This document shows, in pieces, positions 1 to 9,320 of a stretch of DNA of 64,000 bases. The position numbers and the translations under genes are program-made. The notes below the pieces were generated by a model. It worked only from the letters and a program-made list of their open reading frames with translations, did not search any database and was not told where the DNA came from. This DNA is from Aureisphaera sp963669405 (GTDB taxonomy: Bacteria > Bacteroidota > Bacteroidia > Flavobacteriales > Flavobacteriaceae). Positions within the stretch are counted from its first letter, which is position 1, and each line of letters starts with the position of its first letter. Where the stretch lies: assembly GCA_963669405.2 (NCBI GenBank), contig CAXXHF010000002.1, forward strand, positions 248,001 to 312,000. The letters are read 5' to 3'.

Positions 1-250
1 GTTTAAACTGATCTGCCAATAAGCCATCACTACCACTTGCAGCAGGAATTAAATCCATACCACAAATAGGGCAATCACCTGGTTCTGGCTGCATAATTTG
101 CGGATGCATGGAGCACGTCCACATCTGATTGGTTTCTGTAACCACATCATGATTGTGGCCAGATTCTGCCTTTGATGAGCCACCAAAGAGCAACCACCCC
201 AATAGTAGCCCTACTACTAATATGCCTGTATAAATTATATATTTTTTCAT
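1..250 (-). CDS. CusB/CzcB-type RND efflux adaptor, N-terminal part only
   Basis: The reading frame starts at 250 and runs off the window, so only about 83 residues are visible. They show a single N-terminal membrane segment (hydrophobic IIYTGILVVGLLLGWLLFGG), a His-containing linker (SGHNHD) and a heavy-metal-binding domain with the pattern WTCSMHPQI..PGDCPICGMDL. That layout is typical of the periplasmic membrane-fusion subunit of copper/silver RND pumps in Bacteroidota, which joins the inner-membrane pump to the outer-membrane channel. The start lies 4 bases after the stop of the Cu-ATPase gene, so it is the last visible gene of the copper operon. The adaptor call rests on the metal-binding domain and on the pump and channel genes upstream; the hairpin and barrel domains are outside the window. 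Confidence 0.75.
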   Translation of the reverse strand, partial: MKKYIIYTGILVVGLLLGWLLFGGSSKAESGHNHDVVTETNQMWTCSMHPQIMQPEPGDCPICGMDLIPAASGSDGLLADQFK

Positions 251-254
251 TTTA

Positions 255-2756
255 TTATATTTTAATATTTCTTAACCTCAATGCATTTACTATTACAGAA
301 ACAGAGCTAAAACTCATTGCCAACGCAGCAATCATTGGCGATAATAAAATGCCAAAGAATGGGAATAATACGCCTGCTGCAATAGGTACTCCTAACGTGT
401 TATAAATAAGTGCAAAAAATAAATTCTGCTTTATATTCTTCATTACGGAATGACTTAAATTTTTAGCCTTTACCATACCGTGCAAATCGCCTTTAACCAA
501 AGTTATCATGGCGCTTTCTATGGCCACATCCGTTCCAGTTCCCATGGCAATCCCTATATCGCTTTTTGCCAGTGCCGGTGCATCATTAATACCATCGCCA
601 GCCATAGCAACCACTTTTCCGTTTTCTTGCAATTTTTCTACTTCTTTAAGCTTGTCCTCTGGCAACATACTGGCTTTAAAGTCTGCCAGATTTAGTGCAG
701 ATGCTACTGCTTGCGCCGTATCGTGATTATCGCCCGTAAGCATAATAACATCAATCCCTTTATCCTGTAGCGCTTTAATGGCCTTGGCACTTGTTTCTTT
801 TATTTTGTCACCAATAACCACATAACCAACAACGGTATTATCAATTGCTAAATACGAAACGGTTTTACCTTGTTGTTGGTAGGTTTTGGCTTCCTCCTTC
901 ATTATAGATGTAATGTCTGCTTTGGCATATTCCATCATTTTAGGATTGCCCAATGCCACTTTTTTGCCATTTATTTTGGCTTCAACACCTTTTCCTGTCA
1001 CAGCACTAAAGTTTTCAGACTTTATTATTTCAGCATTTTGCGCTTTGCCGTATGCAACAGTGGCTTCTGCTAATGGATGCTCGCTATGGGTGTTTAATGA
1101 AACAATGTATTGTAGCAGCTCCCTGTTGCTTAAAGCATCAGTAAAAGCCCCTATGGTTTCAACTGTAGGCCTTCCTTCTGTAATGGTTCCTGTTTTGTCT
1201 ACAACAAGTGTGTTTATGGTGTCCATTTTTTCAAGAGCTTCGGCATTTTTAATCAATACCCCATTTTGAGCACCTTTACCCACACCAACCATTACTGACA
1301 TGGGTGTTGCTAAACCTAAGGCACACGGACACGCAATGATAAGAACTGCAATAGCATTGACCAATGCATATACGTAAGCAGGCTCTGGCCCCCAAATAGC
1401 CCAAACAGTGTATGTAATGATGGAAATGAAAACTACAACTGGCACAAAATACCCCGATACCTTATCAGCTAAATTTTGAATGGGTGCGCGACTTCTGCTG
1501 GCATCATTTACCATATGTATGATTTGTGAAAGCAGCGTATCACTGCCTACCTTTTCTGCTTTCATCAAGAAAGATTGATTGCCATTGATGGTTCCGCTAC
1601 TTACTTTATCATCTACAGCTTTATTTACAGGAATAGGTTCCCCAGTAATCATAGATTCATCAATAGTTGTTTCGCCTTCAGTTATCACACCATCTACAGG
1701 AATTTTATCGCCTGGTTTCACTTTCAGAATATCATTTAATTCTATTTCATCTATACTGACTTCAACTTCCTCACCATCCACTATTTTTATGGCTTTATTG
1801 GGTGCTAATTTCAGTAATTCTTTGACTGCCGAATTGGTTTTGCTATGTGCACGGGCTTCTAGCAACTGTCCTAAAAGCACCAAGGTTAAAATAACGGTTG
1901 CGGCTTCAAAATAGACATGTACTGCGCCAGATTCTGTTTTAAATTGTGCAGGAAACACCTCTGGAAACAGCATACCAACTACACTAAACAACCACGCCAC
2001 ACCTGCACCTATGCCAATAAGCGTAAACATATTGAGGTTCCATGTTTTTATGCTTTTATAGGCCCGTTCAAAGAACATCCAAGTGGCATAAAAAACAACT
2101 GGAATAGATAATGCAAACTGAATCCAATTCCAATATTTCTGTTCCATTATATCGTACAATGGATTGTTATTGAGCATTTCACTCATAGCCATTAAGAAAA
2201 TGGGTAAGGTAAATGCGGTTGCTATCCAAAACTTCTTTAAAAGCTTTTTATAAGCCTTTTCTTCTGCTGAAAGATCGGGTTGCATGGGTACCAAATCCAT
2301 CCCGCAAATAGGGCACGAACCTGCTTCATCTTGTACAACTTCTGGGTGCATTGGACACGTCCATTGTTCAGTCAAAGCTGTTGTTAGATTTTGTTCTTCG
2401 ACCAAATCCATTCCGCAAACAGGACAATCTCCTGCTTTGTCATAGGTTTTATCTCCTTCGCAATGCATAGGACAATAAAATGTACCTGTGCCTTTTGCTT
2501 TTGGTTGTTTTTCCTTTTTATCTTCTAATTGGTGATGATGTTCACTTTCTTTATGAATACTGTATCTTCCACCATCATTTTTTAAGGCTTCTTGAAATGT
2601 TTCTATAGGAATATGGGATTCCATTTCGATTGTAGCTTCTGCCTTTTCCAAATTCACAGTTGCTCTTGAAACTCCCTTAACTTTAGATAGTGTTTCTTCT
2701 ACATGACTGCGACAACCGTTGCAAGTCATTCCGTGTATATGATAAGTGTGTTTCAT
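255..2756 (-). CDS. copA: Cu+-exporting P1B-type ATPase with three metal-binding domains
   Basis: 833 residues. An HMA domain with C12-x-x-C15 (GMTCNGC) comes first, then two Cys/His heavy-metal-binding domains (about residues 93-120 and 132-157, each ending CxxCGMDLV). The ATPase body follows: TGE at 371-373, the CPC membrane motif at 476-478, phosphorylated Asp in DKTGT at D520, HP at 560-561 and GDGINDAP at 720-727. YN at 785-786 and MxxSS from M814 are the Cu(I)-selective signature of the P1B-1 group. It pumps Cu(I) or Ag(I) from the cytoplasm to the periplasm, where the neighbouring RND pump would take over. The start overlaps the stop of the upstream lipoprotein gene by ATGA, implying translational coupling. 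Function call is secure; silver versus copper preference is not visible. Confidence 0.95.
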   Translation of the reverse strand: MKHTYHIHGMTCNGCRSHVEETLSKVKGVSRATVNLEKAEATIEMESHIPIETFQEALKNDGGRYSIHKESEHHHQLEDKKEKQPKAKGTGTFYCPMHCEGDKTYDKAGDCPVCGMDLVEEQNLTTALTEQWTCPMHPEVVQDEAGSCPICGMDLVPMQPDLSAEEKAYKKLLKKFWIATAFTLPIFLMAMSEMLNNNPLYDIMEQKYWNWIQFALSIPVVFYATWMFFERAYKSIKTWNLNMFTLIGIGAGVAWLFSVVGMLFPEVFPAQFKTESGAVHVYFEAATVILTLVLLGQLLEARAHSKTNSAVKELLKLAPNKAIKIVDGEEVEVSIDEIELNDILKVKPGDKIPVDGVITEGETTIDESMITGEPIPVNKAVDDKVSSGTINGNQSFLMKAEKVGSDTLLSQIIHMVNDASRSRAPIQNLADKVSGYFVPVVVFISIITYTVWAIWGPEPAYVYALVNAIAVLIIACPCALGLATPMSVMVGVGKGAQNGVLIKNAEALEKMDTINTLVVDKTGTITEGRPTVETIGAFTDALSNRELLQYIVSLNTHSEHPLAEATVAYGKAQNAEIIKSENFSAVTGKGVEAKINGKKVALGNPKMMEYAKADITSIMKEEAKTYQQQGKTVSYLAIDNTVVGYVVIGDKIKETSAKAIKALQDKGIDVIMLTGDNHDTAQAVASALNLADFKASMLPEDKLKEVEKLQENGKVVAMAGDGINDAPALAKSDIGIAMGTGTDVAIESAMITLVKGDLHGMVKAKNLSHSVMKNIKQNLFFALIYNTLGVPIAAGVLFPFFGILLSPMIAALAMSFSSVSVIVNALRLRNIKI

Positions 2757-3478
2757 TGCTTTGGCAGTTTTAATGTTACCGTTTCATTTAATAATAAATC
2801 ATCAATATGGCCGGCAATAGCATTGTCATCTGTTTTAAAATGCATGTGCATATTGGTGGTATGATGCGTAAAAATTGCTTTGTGTTTTGTAGAAAAGAAT
2901 CCTATAATTTGAACTTGTATATCTTGTAAAGTGCCATGTAAACCCGATTCTTTGTGCTTTTTATGATTATGTATGGTGTCGCCATCCTTCCAGTTTATAA
3001 CGTGCCAATCTAAAGAAGCGATAGGGCCTTCTACCAAGAAAGGAAATGGCTTTTCTACATCAATTCCATTATTGGTGGCGATTTCAAAAATTTGCTTTTC
3101 TACATCGCTTTTGGTGGTAGCCTTTTCAATTTTAAAAACATCCCACGCCTCAACTTCTGCATATACTAATAGAGATGCTTTTAAATTGTAAGAATCTTTA
3201 ATCTGTAAACTACTATCAACTACAAAGCTGTTGCTTGGTTTACTATTGAATATTTGAATTTCGCCTTTAAGATTGCCTACAGCGCCAAGGGCATATAGGT
3301 GTTTTATGTTTGAAAGCGAATCTAAACTGATTACGGGTTGTATGTTACCAGACATTATTGTTTTTAAAGCACCAGAATGTGTTACTTCTGCTGAAAGAAC
3401 TTTAGGGGCTTTATCCCGACAAGATGCGAAGGCTATTGCCAAAAGTGCTAATACGGTTATATGGGTTAATTTATACAT
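2753..3478 (-). CDS. acetolactate-decarboxylase-like lipoprotein in the copper operon
   Basis: 241 residues starting with a lipoprotein signal (ALLAIAFASC, lipid Cys about residue 20). The rest resembles the alpha-acetolactate decarboxylase (AlsD/BudA) family: an early GEIQIF strand and a C-terminal MHMHF...GHIDD block whose three histidines match the metal ligands (HxH...GH) of that family. Classical members are cytoplasmic enzymes converting acetolactate to acetoin; this one is predicted to be exported and lipid-anchored. It is 3 bases downstream of the TolC-type gene and overlaps copA by ATGA, so it is co-expressed with copper efflux. A role in periplasmic copper handling through the His cluster is conceivable, but that is inference. 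Family assignment is from motifs only. Confidence 0.7.
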   Translation of the reverse strand: MYKLTHITVLALLAIAFASCRDKAPKVLSAEVTHSGALKTIMSGNIQPVISLDSLSNIKHLYALGAVGNLKGEIQIFNSKPSNSFVVDSSLQIKDSYNLKASLLVYAEVEAWDVFKIEKATTKSDVEKQIFEIATNNGIDVEKPFPFLVEGPIASLDWHVINWKDGDTIHNHKKHKESGLHGTLQDIQVQIIGFFSTKHKAIFTHHTTNMHMHFKTDDNAIAGHIDDLLLNETVTLKLPKQ

Positions 3479-3481
3479 TGC

Positions 3482-4717
3482 TTAATTGGTTAGGTAATTA
3501 ATAATTGTGGTCTGTACATAGTAGGTTTTTACAGACTCTATTTGGTTTATTTGAAATTTGAGTTGCAGTTCCTGAATATCTAAAACGTCATTAAAATCAA
3601 TCATTCCAGTTTCATAGCTTTTTATTAAGATGCTCTCTGCATCTTTGGCTTGCTTTAAGTTTTTAGATTGTGTGCTATAACTTATCCTGGAAGAGATACG
3701 CTCATTAATGGCTTTATTTAAAAGTGTTTTCAATGCATTAAGCCGCTCTTGTTTTTGGTAATTAATTTCTTGTTGTTGCAGTTTGTTTTGTTTGGTAACG
3801 GATTTGTGTTTTTTATTGAAAATGGGAATGGATACCGAAACCATTGGCATTACAATATCTTTACCGTTGTCAGAAAAGCTCATATTGGGACGCTCGTCAA
3901 CATTAATATAGTCCAAACCAAAGCCAATCATAGGGCTGCTTTCTTTTTGGTTCAATAATTCAGATTGTGCTATGGATTGGTAGAGTTTATCATATTTCAG
4001 CAATTCTGGATGCAATGCCAAACTTTCAGTTTTTATTTCAAAGTCTTCTGAAGGCATCATTAAACTATCTACCACGGTAACAGCAACATCATTTTCCCTG
4101 TTTAAAAGATTGTTAAGATTGGTTTGTTGAGCCAAAAACTGTTGGCTTAAAACATCTTTTAGTTGTTGCATTTCATTTTGACGCATTTGCAGGCGCAATA
4201 CATCTACCGCAGATGCTTTACCCACCTCAACAGAGGTTAGTGCCAGGGTTTCATAGGTTTTAAGCAGTTCTATATTTTGGGCGAGTACTTCTTGCTTCGC
4301 TTTGTTGGCATATAAATTATAATAGGATTGCGATACCGATGCCATTAATTTTCGTTTGGCAATTACAATGTCTTCATATTTTGCATCTGCCAATGAACCT
4401 ATGTAATTTTCCCGCGAAGTAATGGTGCCAAACCACGGCAGCATTTGTTTTGCCGATACTTTAAAACGTTGTGCTCCCGTGCGTGTTTCTGGCTCGCTCA
4501 CAAAATAACCTACGCCAAATTCGGTATTGGGAATGGTATTGACTTCGTTTACTTTTTCGGAAGCTCTTTTATATTGCAACTCGAATTTCTGAATTTCGGG
4601 ATTGTTTGCTAAGGCTTCCTCAATAAGCGTTTCCAACTCTTGACTTTGTGCTGAAAACACAAAGCATAAAGCACAAAGCACAAAGCCTGTTTTTATATTG
4701 ATTTTCTTGTATTTCAT
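3482..4717 (-). CDS. TolC/CusC-family outer-membrane efflux channel
   Basis: 411 residues. A signal peptide (VLCALCFVFSAQSQ) is followed by two long alpha-helical halves rich in Gln, Leu and Asn, the TolC-like repeat layout (first repeat LIEEALANNPEIQKFELQ, second ALHPELLKYDKLYQSIAQ). It forms the outer-membrane and periplasmic exit duct of the tripartite metal pump. The start codon overlaps the stop of the RND pump gene (ATGA), and the AlsD-like lipoprotein gene begins 3 bases after its stop. Length is usual for Bacteroidota members. Copper specificity is inferred from the operon, not from this sequence. Confidence 0.88.
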   Translation of the reverse strand: MKYKKINIKTGFVLCALCFVFSAQSQELETLIEEALANNPEIQKFELQYKRASEKVNEVNTIPNTEFGVGYFVSEPETRTGAQRFKVSAKQMLPWFGTITSRENYIGSLADAKYEDIVIAKRKLMASVSQSYYNLYANKAKQEVLAQNIELLKTYETLALTSVEVGKASAVDVLRLQMRQNEMQQLKDVLSQQFLAQQTNLNNLLNRENDVAVTVVDSLMMPSEDFEIKTESLALHPELLKYDKLYQSIAQSELLNQKESSPMIGFGLDYINVDERPNMSFSDNGKDIVMPMVSVSIPIFNKKHKSVTKQNKLQQQEINYQKQERLNALKTLLNKAINERISSRISYSTQSKNLKQAKDAESILIKSYETGMIDFNDVLDIQELQLKFQINQIESVKTYYVQTTIINYLTN

Positions 4718-7700
4718 GTTGTTGCTCTTTTAAGTTGAATTTCGGCTTTCCAGCTATACAATACCGGAACTACAAACAGGGTTATTAGGGCTATAAGCAT
4801 TCCGCCAAAACTTGGTATTGCCATGGGTATCATAATATCGCTTCCACGCCCTGTAGAGGTGAGTACGGGTAATAATGCCAAAATGGTGGTTGCTGTGGTC
4901 ATTAGGCAGGGTCTTATTCGTTTTTCTCCTGCTTCTATAATTGAAGCTCTAATTTCTTTACTGTTTTCTGGTGTGTTTCTTTTAAAGGTTTGTGTTAAGT
5001 AGGTTGCCATAACTACACCATCATCTGTTGCAATTCCGAAAAGGGCAATAAACCCAACCCAAACGGCTACACTTAAATTTATGGGGTGCATCTGGAATAG
5101 GTCTCGTACATTTTCGCCAAAGAGGTTGAAGTTTAAAAACCACCCTTGACCATACAACCAAATCATAATAAAACCGCCTGCAAAAGCTACGGCAATGCCC
5201 GTAAACACCATTAATGAGGTGGCCACAGAACGGAATTGGAAATACAGGATTAAAAAGATGATTACCAATGCTAATGGCACAACCACAGAGAGTGTTTTTT
5301 CGGCTCGTAATTGATTTTCATAGGTTCCTGTAAAGGCGTAATTTATTCCTTTAGGTGCAATCAACTCACCAGAGTCTATTTTTTCTTGAATTAGTGCTTG
5401 TGCGTTTTCTACAACGCTTACTTCTGCAAATCCGTCCAGTTTATCGAACAGTACATAACCTACTAAAAAGGTGTCTTCGCTTTTAATGACTTGTGGTCCT
5501 TGTTGGTAACGAATGCTTGCCAATTCGCTTAATGGTACTGGGCTTCCTGATGAAGCGGGTACATAAATTTGTTGCAAATCGGTTGGGTTTGCTCGCAGTT
5601 CTCTTGGGTAGCGTACACGTACGCCATAGCGCTCCCGACCTTCTACGGTTTGTGTTAATACCATACCACCAACTGCGACTTTTAATACATCCTGAACATC
5701 TTGTATAGAAATGCCATAACGTGCAATTTTTTCTCTATCTATATCTATTAGCAAATAGGGTTTGCCTACAATGCGGTCTGCAAAAACGGCTTCTTTTTTT
5801 ACACCTTCGGCTTGTTTAATGATGTTTTCCAACTCTACGCCAAAGGCTTCGATTTGTTTTAAGTCTTGTCCTTTTACTTTAATTCCCATAGGTGCCCGCA
5901 TGCCTGTTTGCAGCATGACCAAACGGGTTTCAATGGGTTGCAATTTTGGTGCTGATGTAACGCCTGGTAGTTTGGTGACGTTTACAATGGCATTCCAAAT
6001 ATCGTCTGGAGATTGTATTTCCGGTCGCCAGTTTCGGTAAAACTCACCATCATTGTCTTCTATTAATTGGGCGCTTTTAATTGTACTTAGAGTGGCACTT
6101 TCAGTCATATTGGGGTTTGCTATAAAACGCCCATCCTTCAACTCAAACAAACCCTCTTCATTTACTTTGTAGCGTTGTCTTTCTCCATCTGCATTCAGCA
6201 TATATTCTGGTTTGTACTGAATGATGTTTTCATACATGGATAGTGGTGCTGGGTCTAAGGCAGATTCTGTACGTCCTGCTTTACCAACTACGGTTTTAAT
6301 TTCTGGAATACTGGCTACGGCCATATCCAATTGCTGTAAAACCCTTTTGTTTTCTTCTACACCAGCATGTGGCATTGAGGTTGGCATCAATAGAAAAGAG
6401 CCTTCATTTAAGGATGGCATAAACTCTTTGCCTGTATGTTTCATAATAAAAAACCCTGCTATAACAATGGCTGTTGGTACTGATAAAAACAATAGTTTAT
6501 GGTCTAAACACCATCTTAAAATGCGGGTGTAATATTTTATGAATAATGAAAAAACACCCAATAAACCAAAGCAGATGAGGCTTACAAAAATGAGGTTCCA
6601 GAAAATACTTTTATCTACGCCTAACGGCCTCCAATATTGGGCTAACAGGAATACTATGGCTGTTGCCGAAATAATGATATTGATAAGATTGGCTTGTTTG
6701 TCTGTTATCTTATTTTGTAGATTGAGAAGCGCTGTAATTCCGAAAGCCATCACTATGAACCCTAACCAATACCCGTAAACCACAGCGGCAAGACCTACTG
6801 CTATTAAAACGCCGTTTAAAACATATTTAAAATGGGTTTTAATGCTTTTCTTTCTGAATAAAAATGCCGCAAACGGGGGTATTAAAAATAGGGCTACAAT
6901 AATGGATGCTGTTAGTGCAAAGGTTTTTGTAAAGGCTAATGGCCTAAATAGTTTTCCTTCTGCACCAATCATGGTAAATACAGGAATGAAACTGATAATG
7001 GTGGTCATTACTGCGGTTACAATGGCGCCAGAGACTTCGGCTGTGGCGTTATAAACTACGGTGTTTATTGGGATGAGGCTTCCGCTGGAACGATTCTCGT
7101 CCAAGTGCCTTATAATGTTTTCTGAAAGTATGACTCCTACGTCTACCATGGTGCCAATGGCAATGGCAATACCAGATAGTGCGACAATGTTTGCGTCTAC
7201 ACCAAAGAGTTTCATGGCTATAAATACCATTAATACGGCTACTGGTAATAATCCTGAAATTAATACTGAAGCCCGTAAATTGAATACCATAATGATGATG
7301 ACCAAAATGGTAATTAGTATTTCTAATGTTAATGCTTCATTGAGCGTGCCTAATGTTTCTTGTATGAGTTCTGTTCTATCATAAAACGGCACTATGGTTA
7401 CTTGTGAGGTTCTTCCATCACTTAATACTTTTGAGGGTAATCCTGCGCTTAATTCGTTAATTTTCTCTTTTACGTTATTAATAACTTCCATTGGGTTTGC
7501 TCCGTAGCGTGCTACTACAACGGCTCCAACAACTTCGGCGCCTTCTTTGTCTAATAGCCCTCTTCGGGTTGCCGGACCTAATGAAACTTTACCTATGTCT
7601 TTAATTCGTATGGCTGTATAGTTTTCTGAAGTAACGACTGCATTTTCTATGTCTGAAATGGATTTTACATAGCCTAAACCGCGTACTAAATATTCTGCAT

Positions 7701-8430
7701 TGTTTATTTCAATGGTTTGCGCACCAATGTCTTTATTACTTTCCTTAACTGCTTTTACAATATGATGCAATCCAATATTGTATTGGCGCATCAATTCTGG
7801 ATTGACATCTACTTGGTATTCTTGAACGTAACCGCCTATGGATGCGACTTCTGATACGCCACTTGCCGAGGATAGGGCATATTTTACATAGTAGTCTTGT
7901 ATGCTGCGCAATTCTTGTAAATCCCAACCTCCTGTTACGTTTCCGTTTTCATCACGTCCTTCTAGTGTATACCAAAATATTTGCCCTAGTCCTGTGGCAT
8001 CTGGTCCCAAGGCAGGATTAACGCCTTCTGGTAACAATCCGCTTGGTAATGAGTTTAGTTTTTCGAGAATACGGCTTCTGCTCCAGTAAAATTCTATGTC
8101 TTCTTCAAAAATGATATAGATGCTTGAAAAGCCGAACATAGATGAACTGCGTATGGTTTTTACTCCCGGAATGCCAAGCAAAGATGTGGTTAAAGGGTAG
8201 GTGATTTGGTCTTCTATGTCTTGTGGCGAACGGCCATCCCATTTGGTAAATACAATTTGTTGGTTTTCACCTATATCTGGTATGGCATCTACAGCTACAG
8301 GATTGCTTGGTAAAAATCCTGTATCCCAATTGAAAGGTGCATTTACCGTTCCCCATCCTACAAAAAGGACGAGTAGCAGCACGGCAACGAGTTTGTTTTC
8401 TATTAAAAATTTGATGCTTTTATTTAGCAT
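4714..8430 (-). CDS. CusA/CzcA-family heavy-metal RND efflux pump
   Basis: 1238 residues, slightly longer than E. coli CusA. The N-terminal membrane segment is followed by WDGRSPQDIEDQITYPLTT and LGPDATGLGQIFWY, both hallmarks of heavy-metal RND (HME) pumps. Membrane Asp/Glu relay residues lie in GIAIAIGTMVDVGVILSENI, and a second membrane bundle has GIATDDGVVMATYL near the C-terminus. In the porter domain PLSMYENIIQ and VMLQTGMRAP keep methionines at two of the CusA triad positions, while the third site reads ARYGI instead of ARYGM. It exports Cu(I)/Ag(I) from periplasm or cytoplasm through the TolC-type channel. It is the first pump gene in the operon. Family call is very secure; the methionine comparison is from memory of CusA. 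Confidence 0.93.
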   Translation of the reverse strand: MLNKSIKFLIENKLVAVLLLVLFVGWGTVNAPFNWDTGFLPSNPVAVDAIPDIGENQQIVFTKWDGRSPQDIEDQITYPLTTSLLGIPGVKTIRSSSMFGFSSIYIIFEEDIEFYWSRSRILEKLNSLPSGLLPEGVNPALGPDATGLGQIFWYTLEGRDENGNVTGGWDLQELRSIQDYYVKYALSSASGVSEVASIGGYVQEYQVDVNPELMRQYNIGLHHIVKAVKESNKDIGAQTIEINNAEYLVRGLGYVKSISDIENAVVTSENYTAIRIKDIGKVSLGPATRRGLLDKEGAEVVGAVVVARYGANPMEVINNVKEKINELSAGLPSKVLSDGRTSQVTIVPFYDRTELIQETLGTLNEALTLEILITILVIIIMVFNLRASVLISGLLPVAVLMVFIAMKLFGVDANIVALSGIAIAIGTMVDVGVILSENIIRHLDENRSSGSLIPINTVVYNATAEVSGAIVTAVMTTIISFIPVFTMIGAEGKLFRPLAFTKTFALTASIIVALFLIPPFAAFLFRKKSIKTHFKYVLNGVLIAVGLAAVVYGYWLGFIVMAFGITALLNLQNKITDKQANLINIIISATAIVFLLAQYWRPLGVDKSIFWNLIFVSLICFGLLGVFSLFIKYYTRILRWCLDHKLLFLSVPTAIVIAGFFIMKHTGKEFMPSLNEGSFLLMPTSMPHAGVEENKRVLQQLDMAVASIPEIKTVVGKAGRTESALDPAPLSMYENIIQYKPEYMLNADGERQRYKVNEEGLFELKDGRFIANPNMTESATLSTIKSAQLIEDNDGEFYRNWRPEIQSPDDIWNAIVNVTKLPGVTSAPKLQPIETRLVMLQTGMRAPMGIKVKGQDLKQIEAFGVELENIIKQAEGVKKEAVFADRIVGKPYLLIDIDREKIARYGISIQDVQDVLKVAVGGMVLTQTVEGRERYGVRVRYPRELRANPTDLQQIYVPASSGSPVPLSELASIRYQQGPQVIKSEDTFLVGYVLFDKLDGFAEVSVVENAQALIQEKIDSGELIAPKGINYAFTGTYENQLRAEKTLSVVVPLALVIIFLILYFQFRSVATSLMVFTGIAVAFAGGFIMIWLYGQGWFLNFNLFGENVRDLFQMHPINLSVAVWVGFIALFGIATDDGVVMATYLTQTFKRNTPENSKEIRASIIEAGEKRIRPCLMTTATTILALLPVLTSTGRGSDIMIPMAIPSFGGMLIALITLFVVPVLYSWKAEIQLKRATT

Positions 8431-8537
8431 TGGCTTTGATTATTAAACAGTTAGACATTGATGTTTTAAAACACCGAATACAGCAAATTATCCGTATAGC
8501 ATGAAGCCATAGGATAACACAGTCTAAAGTTTAAAAA

Positions 8538-8951
8538 TCAAATTAAATAGGTCTCGTCAATCTTGTAGATACGCCTTATGACGAGCGGCGGTTTATACTC
8601 TTCGTAAGTGGATACGTTTTTATTTAATCCTTCAAAAAGGTTGATATAGGTGTAAACAAATGAGGCTATGAATACTTGTTGCTCAAACGTAATTTTGTCT
8701 ACATGTAATTGTAATTCGTCTTGGCCGGCAACAACTAATTGTTTATCGTCGCAACAATTCTTTTTTGTGATAGCGCAACCTTGGGTTGAGGGGTTGTCCA
8801 TTTCCATGCCACACCCTTTGGCTTTGTGAAACAGGGAGGTTTCTACTAAAGTATCGCCACAATAATGCATATTAATAGTGAATGACATTGTAGAGAACAA
8901 TACTACAAAGGCCATTATAAAAGATGCTATTTTATGAAAAGCGCTTTTCAT
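8538..8951 (-). CDS. HYC_CC_PP family small exported protein
   Basis: 137 residues with an N-terminal hydrophobic segment (IASFIMAFVVLFSTMSF). It carries the three short motifs that name this family: HYC (NMHYCGD), CC (KKNCCDDK) and PP (EYKPPLVIR). Extra Cys, Met and His residues (HKAKGCGMEMD) suggest metal binding. These proteins are common in Bacteroidota beside copper or silver efflux genes; their molecular role is not established. Here it lies 107 bases upstream of the RND pump gene on the same strand, so it is probably the first gene of the copper region. Confidence 0.8.
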   Translation of the reverse strand: MKSAFHKIASFIMAFVVLFSTMSFTINMHYCGDTLVETSLFHKAKGCGMEMDNPSTQGCAITKKNCCDDKQLVVAGQDELQLHVDKITFEQQVFIASFVYTYINLFEGLNKNVSTYEEYKPPLVIRRIYKIDETYLI

Positions 8952-9281
8952 TAATGCAAAATTATTAAATATTTAAACATTTAAATGCTTTTTAACGTAT
9001 TGTTTGTGCTGTTATAAGTTTTCAATTATAGTATATCTACTCAAATGCTTTACTCCTGAACCTAGAATGGAACACTCGAACCTTCGAAGTTTTTAGTTTA
9101 AAATGTTAAATTTTAAACTAAAATTAAAAAAATTGAGTCACTTCTGAATTCTTAAATTTAAAGCATCAGTTTTAATAGATGATCATGAATTTCAATGTAT
9201 TAAAATTTGCTATGTAAATTGAAAATATTTTACCATAATACTCTGTAAATCAGTTTAAGGGCAGTCCTTTTTTCTCTGCAA
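8952..9281. other. gene-free AT-rich spacer with a perfect inverted repeat
   Basis: No convincing coding frame. The one striking structure is a perfect 14-bp inverted repeat at 9091-9104 and 9110-9123 (TTTTAGTTTAAAAT, loop GTTAA). A short palindrome CTTCGAAG lies just before it at about 9082-9089. The spacer separates the copper operon from the RHS region and should hold the promoter of the HYC_CC_PP gene, but I could not place one confidently. Confidence 0.5.
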
Positions 9282-9320
9282 AAAGCCCCGTAATCATAAT
9301 GATTACGGGGCTTTGTTTTT
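9282..9320. terminator. strong bidirectional hairpin terminator
   Basis: Perfect 14-bp stem AAAGCCCCGTAATC / GATTACGGGGCTTT (9282-9295 and 9301-9314) with loop ATAAT. T-rich tails follow on both strands (GTTTTT on plus, TTTTTGC on minus). On the minus strand it ends the RHS remnant whose stop codon is at 9319-9321. Confidence 0.88.
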
